46,010 nucleotides of DNA from Phycisphaerales bacterium AB-hyl4 (GTDB taxonomy: Bacteria; Planctomycetota; Phycisphaerae; Phycisphaerales; Phycisphaeraceae): the NCBI GenBank assembly GCA_041821185.1, contig JBGUBD010000020.1:1-46010 (forward strand), in the 5' to 3' direction. Under the pieces are notes generated by a model. The model was not told the DNA's origin, ran no database searches, and saw only the letters and a program-made list of their open reading frames with translations. Positions 15,346-24,201 of this stretch are shown here, piece after piece. The number at the start of each line of letters is the position of its first letter. Position 1 is the first letter of the stretch. The position numbers and the translations under genes are program-made.

Positions 15346-18300
15346 TTGTTCGAAACGCTGCTGCTGTTGTTGGTGGGGCTGGCGGTCTGGGCGCTGCTGG
15401 GGCATGCGATCTGGGTGGCCGGGGCGGCCATCGTGCGCGCGGTTACCAATGCCACGCCGCGGGCCGAGCGCGACCGTGACGCGAATGAACGAGACGTCAC
15501 GCGGCGGCAACTCAATCGCCTGATGATCAAGGGCCGACTCGACAAGTCGACCTTCAACACCATCGTTGCCGCCCTGCGAGAGGATCAAGCCGCGCCCTCG
15601 ATGGACGAGCCGTCAGTTGCCGACAAGCGCACCGTAGATGAAGTCGATGCGCTTCGGGAGCAACCGCTCGAACCACCGGTGACGCCCCAGGCAACTGCAT
15701 CGCCACGCGATGCGCCAAAAGCGACCGAATACCTCCATCCGGCTGCCCCTGCTGCCACCGCGGACGTGGCGGAGCCCGCAACCCAACCTGACGCTCCGCC
15801 GCGAGTGAGATTGGCCGACCTCTTTGCCGGTTTTATGGAAGACAAGAACATCCGCTGGGGCGAGTTGGTTGGCGGCCTGCTGATTGTCTTCTGTTCCGCG
15901 GCGCTGGTGGTCAGCCTGTGGTCGCAGATCGCGCGTTTGCCGATCGCCCAGGTCTGTTTGTTCACAGCCATCTCGGCGGCCCTCTTTAGCTTCGGGCTTT
16001 ACGCGGAGCACAAGTGGCGGCTGCCCACCACCAGCCGGGGCATGTTGATCATTGCAACGCTGCTGGTGCCGCTGAACTTCCTGCTCATCAGCGGATTCGG
16101 TCAGGACCTCGCGACGTTCGACATTCGCGTCATGGGGATCGAGGCGGCGGGCATTATTCTGTTCACGTTTCTGCTCTATAAAGCGGCTGCGGTTTACGCC
16201 CCCGGGTGGTCACTGCACATAACGGGAGCGGTTATGGGACTGGCGGCAACACAACTGGTGCTGCGCCGGGTCACGGGGCCGGAGATGACGTTCCCCGCCC
16301 AGTTCGCCCTCGCGGGTCTGCCACTGTTGGTGTATGGCGGGATCACCGCCGCCGCGCTGATGCGGGCGTCGCGATGGAAGCGGTTGTCTGCTGGCCGCGG
16401 CAGGTCGCTGCTGGTGTTGCTGGGGATGAGTTCCTTTGCGACGGCGGTGGCGCTGGGCTTGTTCGTCCACCTCGCCGGCGAGCCACGAATGCTGACCGTG
16501 CGACTGTCCACGCTCGTCAGCCTCTACGGCCTGCCGGCGCTTGCGAGTGGGATTTACTTCTGGCGCGTCTGCTTGAACGCACAACCGGCGTGGCTGCGCG
16601 TGACGGGCACCACCATCGGCGTGCTCGGGCTGGCGGTCATGGGCGCGGGCATCGCACTGGCCTGGCCGCAGCCGGGGTATCTGCTGTCGGCGGTCACGTT
16701 GACCGGCAGTGTGATGTTCGCCCTGACGTTTCGCTTGCGCATACCCGAAGCGATGGCGCTGGCGGGCGCACTGGGACTTGCGGCCTATCAACTCATCGCG
16801 CTCGTGCTGATCGACCCGCAACTGGGCTGGGCGGTGGAGGATGCGGGGCCGCTGGTGACGGCGATGCTCTCGGGGTTGAGCGGGCGGTTACTTGTGCCCG
16901 CTGCGATCACGCTGCTCGCTGTTGCGGGGTGGTTGATCCGTCGACAGTGGATGGCCCACGGACGCTGGCTCCTGTTGCCGGCGTTGGGGGCCGTGCTGGC
17001 GAGCGTGACACTCGTCGGCTGGCATGGTCTCGGGCGGGCGGATGATCCGCAGTGGGTGTCGCCGATTTATGCGTTGTACGGCCTGCTGGCGGTGCTCGCC
17101 GGCTGGCGGTTGCAGTTGCGCCAGCCGACGTGGGCGGGGGCGGCTCTTCTTGGCGTGGCCACGCTGCAATTCACCGTCTACAGCCTGCAGTGGAGTTGGT
17201 CTGACGGCCTGCTGGCGATGACGACGCTCGCCGCGGCGGGCATGGTCGTCGCGTGGCGGGCCGACGGCCGAACGTGGGCGGTCTTCGAAGGGCCGACCAC
17301 GACGATCATGTGGATCGGGTCGGCCGCGGCGACGGTTCTGCTACTGGTCGGCCTCGACCCGGAGCATCTGTCGGCGACGGCTTATCGCTTCACCTGGCTC
17401 GCGGTTGTGTGGCTCGTGCTCGCCGGCCCAGGTGCGAATCGGCTGCTGTTGACGCTCGGGCAGATGGCGTTGGGCGCGGCGATGCTCTGCTATGTCGCTG
17501 CGCATGCGGAGCCGTGGCGAATCGATCTCACACTGTTGCAGCGTCAGGCCATTGGCCTTGCGGTGCTGGCCGTGATATGGGCGGGTCTGCGACTGATGAT
17601 GCCAATCGCGCGAGCCCGCGATGAAGACAACGATCAGCCGCCTGAAACGCACCCCAACGCGTTTCGCCTCGCCCCACGACCGTCAGACGGCTTGAGCGGA
17701 ATCGGACAGCGCGTAGCAATGCTGATTCGGCCGACCACGGGCACAGCCATCGGCTTCGACCATGTGCTCACCGCAGGGCTGCTGCTGTTTCTCGTCAGCC
17801 TGAGTTGGACAAGCATCACCGCTTTCGTCAGCCAGGAATGGGTCCGACCGAACGGCCCCACAGGCGCATCTTTCACGCAACTACACGCCGCGCTGGGCGT
17901 GCAGGCCTGGCTGCTGCTTGGGGTTCTCACGGCGGCGCTCGTACTCATTCTGCTCGGCAGCAGACGACATATCAGCGCCTGCGTGCCGGTCGGCATCATG
18001 CTGACTGCAAGCGCGGCGGTGCCATTACTCGCTGCCGATTGGATCGAAGCGCATGCCGTGGCGTCGGCGCTGCGCTGGTGCGCGGCCGTGTTCGTACTGC
18101 TCGTGGCGGTTCTGCTCTGGGTCCGCCGGCCGCTGGGCCACCGCATTAGTGGTTTGTTCAACGACGACGTCCGCGACGTCTGGGGCAATCCGCACCAGAT
18201 CTCGCTTCTGCGCGGCCTCTCGCTCGTGATCGCCGGCCTGCCGATCCTGGCGTTGAGCGTGATACCAGCAGGTCGCAGTCTGCTCGGGCTGGAAGTGGCC

Positions 18301-21300
18301 GGGCCGGGGGCGACCTCCCTTTTCGGGCGGATGGGCCCCCTGCCGGCTTACGCCATACCGCTGGCGTGTCTGTCGCTGGTGCTGGTCGGACATGCGGTGC
18401 GTGAGCGGCGGGGTGGCTATGCCTATGCCGGCGGACTGGTGGGCAACCTGGCAATCAGCCTGGGCTATCTGCTCCATCTGGCCAGCGTTGACCAGCCGTT
18501 CACCGGCCTGACGCTGATTCACCTGATTCAACTGAACGTGATCTGGAGCGGCTTCTTCGCGCTCGGCTGGGCAAGTGTGATGACGTACATCGTGCCGCGT
18601 AGCAGCCTGACGCCCGATGGCGAGTTCGCCAATCGACAAGGCTCGTCCTGGCTGACTGCACAAACGGCGACCGCCATCACTCTGGCGCTGCTGTTCCTTG
18701 TACCTGCGCTCGGGTTACTGCTCCGCGTGCCGACCGCGGATCATCCCCTGATCGGCGCAGCGGGTCATTGGTGGGCCTGGGTCGGAAGTGTCGCAACGTT
18801 TGTAGCGATCTATCTGCTCACTCGACACCGCGGCATGATCGCCAAAGCACATGTGATCGCTGCCGGCATCACTGGAGGCGTCTGGCTGATCACCCTGACC
18901 GTGTGCGGATTGAACCCAGCCGCGGGCTACAGGACGTTAGTGATCGCACTGGTGACAGCGGCGTGGGTGGGGTTAGTGGGCATGATGATTGCTTCGCCTC
19001 ATGATCGCGGGCAAGCCGTCATGCAACAGGTCGCGCGGCCGATCATGCGATGGATCGTGGTGCTGGCGGCTCTTTCTGCTGCGCTCGCGGTGCGAGGCGT
19101 ATGGAGTGAGTTGGGCTTTGAACAGGCGGCAGTGTGGTGGGCGGCTGGGCCGGTGGGTGGCGTCGCCACGCTGATGCTGGCCATCGCTCTGTTAAAGCGA
19201 TCACCTCGAAGCGCCCTGCGCGAAGCCGGCGATCCACCGATGTCTTATCTCTGGGCCGGCCTCCTGCTTCTGAACGCGGCGACGGCGCTGCTCTGGCTCC
19301 GACATTGGGGCCCGGGACAAGCCACGCCGCAGGTGTGGTGGACGGGCTTTCTGGCCGTGCAGGTGATCACGTTGCTGCCCGCGGCCATCCTGAGCTTCGT
19401 TATCGAACGGCAGGTCACCGAATCGGCTGAGGACAACTTTGATGAGGCGAACGGTCCCGGTGCTGCCGAGTTGCCGATCGTCCATCTTGCCACAGCGGCG
19501 ATGGGCGTGATGGCGGTCGTTTTCCTCGTCCTGCTGCGTGTCCTTGGCCCCACGATCGAGCCAACCGCCTGGATTGCGCTGCATGGCGGCGCGCTGCTGG
19601 TGGCGATGAGCCTGGCAAGCCTGTGTCTTTGGGATGTACGCGGTGGCTACGCTTCGCATGGATTATGGGTGCTGTTGCTGTCGGCCGTGGTGCTGGTCGT
19701 AGATCTCGCGCGTCCGGGCGCGGCGTGGCTGGCGTGGATCGCTGTCATCTGCCTCGGTGGCCTCGGTCTGCTCAGTGGTGCCCTGTGGACGAGCCGACGA
19801 CGATGGACGCCCTTCCTGCAACGAATGGGCATGGTGGCTCAACCGGCCAATCCGCGCCGCTGGCTTCTCGCTGCCATGGCGGTCATGACGCTGGCGCAAA
19901 TGGTGATCCTGCTTCGCATCGTGATCGGCGACATCACGCCACCGGCCGGCGCGAGCCCGATCGGCGCACTCGCATGGCGCGTGTCGGCGACGGTCGGACC
20001 TTTCCTGCTTGCCGGCAGCTTTGCGATGCTGGCGCACGGCGTCGCGGGGCCGGTCCACCACCTTGCCCTCGGTCTCGGCGTGCTAAGTGCGGTGCTGTGG
20101 GGCTGGGCGTGGATCGCACCCGACGACATCTACAGTCAGATGGTGCAGTACACCGCCGTGACGATGTTCGCCGTTGTGGCGACCACCGCCGTCTACAGCG
20201 TCGGGCTGTTTCGTCTGCTTCCCGCCGACTCGCCCTGGTCAATCGCGATCCGCAACCTGATATACGTTCTGCTGCCCGCCGCCGGCCTCGCACTCGCTGC
20301 GACGATGGGCCTCGAAGGCGCGCAGTACGTTCTGGGCGGCGAGGTCCTGCTGCCGACGGTCGTCGTGGTGGGCGTCGTGCTGACGCTTGCCAGTGCCGCC
20401 GTCATCAGCCTGTTCTGGGCGGTGTCGGCTCGGCATGACCCGCTCCGCCTACCCGACCACCGACGCGTTGTGTACGTCTATGCCGCGGAGATGCTCGTCG
20501 CCCTGATCTTCGTGCATATCCGACTCACCCTGCCCTGGCTGTTCACGGGCGTGTTCGAACCTTATTGGCCGCTGCTGGTGATGGCGATGGCGTTCCTGGG
20601 CGTGGGGCTGGGGGCGTGGTTCCGTCGACGTCGACTGACCGTGCTGGCCGAGCCCTTGTCCCGAACCGCCATGTTCCTGCCACTGCTGCCCGTGCTTGGC
20701 TTCTGGGCGACGGATACACACATCCACTTTTCAGGGCTGCTGCTGGTCGTCGGCCTGTTCTACGGCGTGATGGCGTCCAATCGTCGATCGTTCCGCCTGG
20801 GGGTGCTCGCCGCCATCGCCGCCAATGGCGCACTCTGGTATGTGCTCCACCAGACGGGGGAGTATGCCTTATTCGATCACCCACAGTTGTGGCTCATCCC
20901 GGTCGCCCTCTCCGTCCTCGTCGCCGCGTACCTCAATCGCGCCCATCTCATGCCGCAGCAGATGGGCGCGATCCGCTATACCTGCCTCAGCCTCGTCTAC
21001 CTCTCCTCAACAGCGGAAATGTTCATCCAGGGAGTGGCGACCAACCCCTGGCTACCGCTGGTGCTCGCCGGATTGTCGGTGGCGGGGGTGATGCTCGGCA
21101 TTGTGCTGCGCGTGCAATCATTCCTCTTCACCGGGTGCGGATTCCTGGTGCTCGCACTGTTGACGATCCTTTATCACGCCTCTGCCAATCTCGGCTGGGT
21201 CTGGATCTGGTACGTCGCCGGCATCGGCCTTGGCACGATGATCCTGTTCCTTTTCGCAACGTTCGAACATCGCCGCCAGCGCGTGCTGGAGGGCTTGGAA

Positions 21301-21324
21301 CAACTCAAGCGATGGGATGTTTAA
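15346..21324 (+). CDS. Giant polytopic membrane protein, 1992 residues
   Basis: It starts at TTG 15346, 11 bp after the third pilin gene, with GTAGGGA upstream; no ATG is near. Residues 1-25 are one membrane segment. Residues ~35-155 are a soluble linker (REDQAAPSMDEPS..., Pro/Ala-rich). From ~165 to the end it is almost continuous hydrophobic segments, many dozens, with short charged loops such as RRHISACV. The first membrane unit (EDKNIRWGELVGGLLIVFCS, then HKWRLPTTSRGMLIIATLLV) resembles DUF2157/DUF2339-type multi-pass proteins. I see no catalytic motif. The frame is intact over 6 kb, so it is under selection. Its place at the end of the pilin-ATPase operon suggests an envelope partner of that machine, but this is inference. 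Confidence 0.88.
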   Translation: MFETLLLLLVGLAVWALLGHAIWVAGAAIVRAVTNATPRAERDRDANERDVTRRQLNRLMIKGRLDKSTFNTIVAALREDQAAPSMDEPSVADKRTVDEVDALREQPLEPPVTPQATASPRDAPKATEYLHPAAPAATADVAEPATQPDAPPRVRLADLFAGFMEDKNIRWGELVGGLLIVFCSAALVVSLWSQIARLPIAQVCLFTAISAALFSFGLYAEHKWRLPTTSRGMLIIATLLVPLNFLLISGFGQDLATFDIRVMGIEAAGIILFTFLLYKAAAVYAPGWSLHITGAVMGLAATQLVLRRVTGPEMTFPAQFALAGLPLLVYGGITAAALMRASRWKRLSAGRGRSLLVLLGMSSFATAVALGLFVHLAGEPRMLTVRLSTLVSLYGLPALASGIYFWRVCLNAQPAWLRVTGTTIGVLGLAVMGAGIALAWPQPGYLLSAVTLTGSVMFALTFRLRIPEAMALAGALGLAAYQLIALVLIDPQLGWAVEDAGPLVTAMLSGLSGRLLVPAAITLLAVAGWLIRRQWMAHGRWLLLPALGAVLASVTLVGWHGLGRADDPQWVSPIYALYGLLAVLAGWRLQLRQPTWAGAALLGVATLQFTVYSLQWSWSDGLLAMTTLAAAGMVVAWRADGRTWAVFEGPTTTIMWIGSAAATVLLLVGLDPEHLSATAYRFTWLAVVWLVLAGPGANRLLLTLGQMALGAAMLCYVAAHAEPWRIDLTLLQRQAIGLAVLAVIWAGLRLMMPIARARDEDNDQPPETHPNAFRLAPRPSDGLSGIGQRVAMLIRPTTGTAIGFDHVLTAGLLLFLVSLSWTSITAFVSQEWVRPNGPTGASFTQLHAALGVQAWLLLGVLTAALVLILLGSRRHISACVPVGIMLTASAAVPLLAADWIEAHAVASALRWCAAVFVLLVAVLLWVRRPLGHRISGLFNDDVRDVWGNPHQISLLRGLSLVIAGLPILALSVIPAGRSLLGLEVAGPGATSLFGRMGPLPAYAIPLACLSLVLVGHAVRERRGGYAYAGGLVGNLAISLGYLLHLASVDQPFTGLTLIHLIQLNVIWSGFFALGWASVMTYIVPRSSLTPDGEFANRQGSSWLTAQTATAITLALLFLVPALGLLLRVPTADHPLIGAAGHWWAWVGSVATFVAIYLLTRHRGMIAKAHVIAAGITGGVWLITLTVCGLNPAAGYRTLVIALVTAAWVGLVGMMIASPHDRGQAVMQQVARPIMRWIVVLAALSAALAVRGVWSELGFEQAAVWWAAGPVGGVATLMLAIALLKRSPRSALREAGDPPMSYLWAGLLLLNAATALLWLRHWGPGQATPQVWWTGFLAVQVITLLPAAILSFVIERQVTESAEDNFDEANGPGAAELPIVHLATAAMGVMAVVFLVLLRVLGPTIEPTAWIALHGGALLVAMSLASLCLWDVRGGYASHGLWVLLLSAVVLVVDLARPGAAWLAWIAVICLGGLGLLSGALWTSRRRWTPFLQRMGMVAQPANPRRWLLAAMAVMTLAQMVILLRIVIGDITPPAGASPIGALAWRVSATVGPFLLAGSFAMLAHGVAGPVHHLALGLGVLSAVLWGWAWIAPDDIYSQMVQYTAVTMFAVVATTAVYSVGLFRLLPADSPWSIAIRNLIYVLLPAAGLALAATMGLEGAQYVLGGEVLLPTVVVVGVVLTLASAAVISLFWAVSARHDPLRLPDHRRVVYVYAAEMLVALIFVHIRLTLPWLFTGVFEPYWPLLVMAMAFLGVGLGAWFRRRRLTVLAEPLSRTAMFLPLLPVLGFWATDTHIHFSGLLLVVGLFYGVMASNRRSFRLGVLAAIAANGALWYVLHQTGEYALFDHPQLWLIPVALSVLVAAYLNRAHLMPQQMGAIRYTCLSLVYLSSTAEMFIQGVATNPWLPLVLAGLSVAGVMLGIVLRVQSFLFTGCGFLVLALLTILYHASANLGWVWIWYVAGIGLGTMILFLFATFEHRRQRVLEGLEQLKRWDV

Positions 21325-21356
21325 CCGTAATCTTTAGGGCATCAACCTTCACCGAC

Positions 21357-21959
21357 CTAGCTTTCCTCACCCGGTCGTCTGTGCACTGAAGTCGACGCAG
21401 GTTTTCGCAGGCTGACGATACCGCCGACCACGAGGAGAAAAAAGGCGAACCCGAGCATCACCATCCCCCACTGCAACAGCGAGGCCGGCAGCAGGGAGCC
21501 TGGCGTGTCGCGTAGCCATGCTCCCCATTGGCTCAAACGATCCACCATGTCGCGTGGGGTCGCGCCAGCGGTCGCCAGTCCCAACGACAGGATAGCCGGC
21601 AGCCACAGCCATCCGCCTCGGTGCCGCCAGGCCGTGGCCATCCAGATCAACGCCGCCACGGTCAATGCAATGCGCAATGGCGAAAGCGTCCACTCCGCTG
21701 GCCACAGCCCGTCCATGACCAGTGACCCCGGAACCATCCAAGCGCACGCCAGCGCCGCCAGCCCGAGCACGAAAACGAACCGGCACGCCGGCTCACGCTC
21801 ACGCATCACCACTGCCACGACCACCGCCAGCCCCAGCAGCACGGGGGAAAAGTGCACCACATGAAACGGCACGTCATAGACAAAGTGCCCCGCGCCCACA
21901 TGCACCAGCACTGACACCGCCGGCACGAACACGATTGCCCGGTGCATCAAGCAGCGCAA
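21357..21959 (-). CDS. C-terminal part of a polytopic membrane protein, probably frameshifted from the next gene upstream
   Basis: 200 codons with about five or six hydrophobic segments, starting at an internal TTG (MRCLMHRAIVFVPAVSVLVH). The frame remains open upstream past the TTG and reads VSGPAGLTSLDGLRCLMHRA. That continues smoothly from the hydrophobic end of the gene at 21874-22599 if one base is gained or lost near 21965-22005. No ribosome site precedes the TTG. I read the two as one gene of roughly 430 residues, broken by a real frameshift or a sequencing error. Confidence 0.6.
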   Translation of the reverse strand: MRCLMHRAIVFVPAVSVLVHVGAGHFVYDVPFHVVHFSPVLLGLAVVVAVVMREREPACRFVFVLGLAALACAWMVPGSLVMDGLWPAEWTLSPLRIALTVAALIWMATAWRHRGGWLWLPAILSLGLATAGATPRDMVDRLSQWGAWLRDTPGSLLPASLLQWGMVMLGFAFFLLVVGGIVSLRKPASTSVHRRPGEES

Positions 21960-22599
21960 CCCATCCAGCGACGTCAGCCCGGCAGGACCCGATACCGATC
22001 CGCCAGGCCAGCGCCTGCAGTGCCAGCCACACCCCCGCCGCCCACCAGATCCCGTGAAACACCGGCGTGCTCAGCGCCTCGGCCTGTGCCAGCGTGCGAA
22101 ACACCAGCGGCATCGCCATCAGCACTGTCAGGTTCAGCGTCAGCACCGCCCACTGCGGAGCCGCCAGCCGCACGCCAAGCACGTGCGCAATCAGCGCCAC
22201 CTTCACCAGGCCCAGCACCACGGCCGAAGCATTCACGGCCCCGCCCACGCCGGCCCTCATCGTCGCCAGTTCGTTATAGACAAACGTGCCGTCGGCCAGC
22301 AGCAGGACCGCCAGCAGCAGCAGGTAGCCGCCGTCGCGCGTCAGGCCCCGTCGCGCCACCAGCAGCAACCCCAGCCCCAGCACCAGCCACTCGTACAATG
22401 TCACCACGCCAAACAGCGCCAGCACCGGACCAAGCTGGTCGCGTTCTTCCCGCAACGCCGTCGACACAAGAAAACAGCCGGCGAACAGGCATACCCCACT
22501 GAGCAGATAGAACGGGTTGCTCGCCACCAGTTGTTGCACCATGGCGCTGCGGCTTGAACCACTGTCACGAAGCGAAACATCGGATTCCATCGTGGACAT
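21874..22599 (-). CDS. N-terminal part of the same polytopic membrane protein
   Basis: The ATG at 22599 has GGAGG seven bases upstream; the longer frame to 22662 is unlikely. Residues 1-25 are soluble. About six hydrophobic segments follow, e.g. FYLLSGVCLFAGCFLVSTAL and ALFGVVTLYEWLVLGLGLLLV. The last ~32 codons (DVAGWVALLDAPGNRVRAGG...) are not hydrophobic and look like out-of-frame coding. They overlap the gene at 21357-21959, whose frame there encodes a membrane segment. This supports a frameshift near 21965-22005. I recognise no family. Confidence 0.65.
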   Translation of the reverse strand: MSTMESDVSLRDSGSSRSAMVQQLVASNPFYLLSGVCLFAGCFLVSTALREERDQLGPVLALFGVVTLYEWLVLGLGLLLVARRGLTRDGGYLLLLAVLLLADGTFVYNELATMRAGVGGAVNASAVVLGLVKVALIAHVLGVRLAAPQWAVLTLNLTVLMAMPLVFRTLAQAEALSTPVFHGIWWAAGVWLALQALAWRIGIGSCRADVAGWVALLDAPGNRVRAGGVSAGACGRGALCL

Positions 22600-22879
22600 G
22601 AGCCTGCCTCCGGTTAAACGGACAGCAATTGACGTCTCGGCATGTGCTGCGCGAACAGCCACGACACGAGCACGACGTTGACCAGTTTCCGGATCAGGCT
22701 TGGAATGAATGATGACGGGACGCGAATAGTAAGGACAGTCAAGCCCGGCCCGGGATCACGCGGGTTTGATTTCCATTATGCCCGGATGAAGGGGGAACAC
22801 CAACGGTTTTTCACCGCCAAAATTCACTGCACTCCACCTCAACTGCATCGTACACTGTCGTCATGACGCGCTTCTCCGG
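22600..22879. other. Intergenic stretch with no clear gene
   Basis: It lies upstream of the membrane-protein gene that begins at 22599 and before the decayed gene. No credible coding frame, RNA gene or terminator was seen. The part near 22720-22850 is less GC-rich than its surroundings and may hold the promoter of the minus-strand gene, but no clear -35/-10 pair was found. Confidence 0.4.
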
Positions 22880-23110
22880 GTAATGGACATTGGGTGACGT
22901 ACCCCAAGGCTGTCGAACACGCAGACGACCTGCCCCGGCCGCACTGGGACCGCCTCGCCGACTGGCTCGACCGGCACGTGCCGGCGCATGGCACACGCTG
23001 GCCGGCGACTGGCTAAAGCAGCTGCCAAGCCGGACGCAGCGATGTCGGCGAAGCCCTGCTGCTCGTATCCAACATGGATGCAGGCCACACCTCACATCGC
23101 TGAGCATCAC
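22880..23110 (+). pseudogene. Decayed gene with at least two frameshifts
   Basis: Three successive frames give a continuous protein-like reading. First comes GTG-initiated VTYPKAVEHADDLPRPHWDR then LADWLDRHVPAH, next HTLAGDWLKQLPSR, then DVGEALLLVSNMDAGHTSHR and a stop. GC-rich codon use follows the switching frames, as expected of a gene that has lost reading-frame integrity. The family is not recognised. Alternative explanation: chance coding-like sequence. Confidence 0.35.
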
Positions 23111-23244
23111 ACGGATATCGTCCCGGCCTTGAGCGGCTCCAGCAACAGGACAAAGCGGCCGAGATGTGGAGGCGGTCGCTGGCTTGAACTTTGCGGAAGG
23201 GATCAGGCATCGCTCGTTTTCTTATCCTCGTAGAATCTGTGGCC

Positions 23245-23949
23245 ATGTCCGACGCCATTCCAGACACACCGACCTTCGAGGAATGGGTCCACTACTGCTT
23301 CACGCAGGGATACCGGGATTTTCATGAGGATTTCAAGGGTTCCGATCACGACGCATGCGCGGAGCGGGAAACGCGATTCCTGGGCTTCGATTCATCGGTT
23401 CTGGCGGACTACATCGTCAGACTCTTTGGTAATTCCGACTCCCTCGCAGATGGATACACCGATGATCAGATCGCTGACGGGGTCTGGTTTATATTCGGGG
23501 TTGCGTCGAGCTACTTTCACGTGGTGCGTGACAAGGTCGACAAGCCGATGCAGGTGGCATGCATCAAGTCGGTCGAATCGCTATACCTGCGCCTTTTCGA
23601 TCGTATCTGCTGCAAGCGGGGTTCTGATCCTGACGGGGATTACATTAATACGCTCAAGGTCGATATTGCGGTGCACATGATCTGGGACATGGACTGCATC
23701 GAAGGGGCCGTGATGTTCAAAGACCAGTATCCGCACCTCGTGCAGCCCGGGCTTATGGTTCTGGAAAACATCGCCCTCAAGAGTCGCACCAGCACGTGCA
23801 TGATGAGCGCGTTACATGGTTTGGGGCACATCCAGCACTATCATCCACAAGCATGCAAGCGGATCATTGACCGGTTTCTCAAAATGCGCAAGGCACCGGA
23901 CTGGGTGCGCGAGTATGCAGTGCAGGCCTGTACAGGCCAAGTGATGTAA
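23245..23949 (+). CDS. Hypothetical cytoplasmic protein, 234 residues
   Basis: An intact frame starting MSDAIPDTPTFEEWVHYCFT. No signal peptide or membrane segment is present. It reads as an all-helical protein: ADYIVRLFGNSDSLADGYTD, then LKVDIAVHMIWDMDC and MMSALHGLGHIQHYHPQACK. The LHGLGHIQ...YHP stretch near residue 190 has closely spaced histidines and cysteines in a helix-turn-helix-like repeat, as in some HEAT-like helical proteins. The frame is open to 23191, but the ATG at 23245 gives a sensible N-terminus. Codon use is less GC-biased than in neighbouring genes, which may point to acquisition. Function is unknown. Confidence 0.75.
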   Translation: MSDAIPDTPTFEEWVHYCFTQGYRDFHEDFKGSDHDACAERETRFLGFDSSVLADYIVRLFGNSDSLADGYTDDQIADGVWFIFGVASSYFHVVRDKVDKPMQVACIKSVESLYLRLFDRICCKRGSDPDGDYINTLKVDIAVHMIWDMDCIEGAVMFKDQYPHLVQPGLMVLENIALKSRTSTCMMSALHGLGHIQHYHPQACKRIIDRFLKMRKAPDWVREYAVQACTGQVM

Positions 23950-24201
23950 CGTCCGTGTTTCATGACGAACAATCACTTCCTGACCATCTGTTTCGATAGC
24001 AACTCAAGCGGGCGGAACTGGCGGTTCTCCGCCTGGACCGTTCGGTGTTTGCATCGTCGCCGAAGGGCTGCAGGGCGAGCTCGGGCGGAGCGACCCACTC
24101 GCACAACATGCTTTGGCTGATGCTCACCGCTTCCGCCGCCGTGGCGCAGCATGTGAAAGCCAAAGCCGCTATGCTCGTACACATCCATGGGGGAACCTCA
24201 T

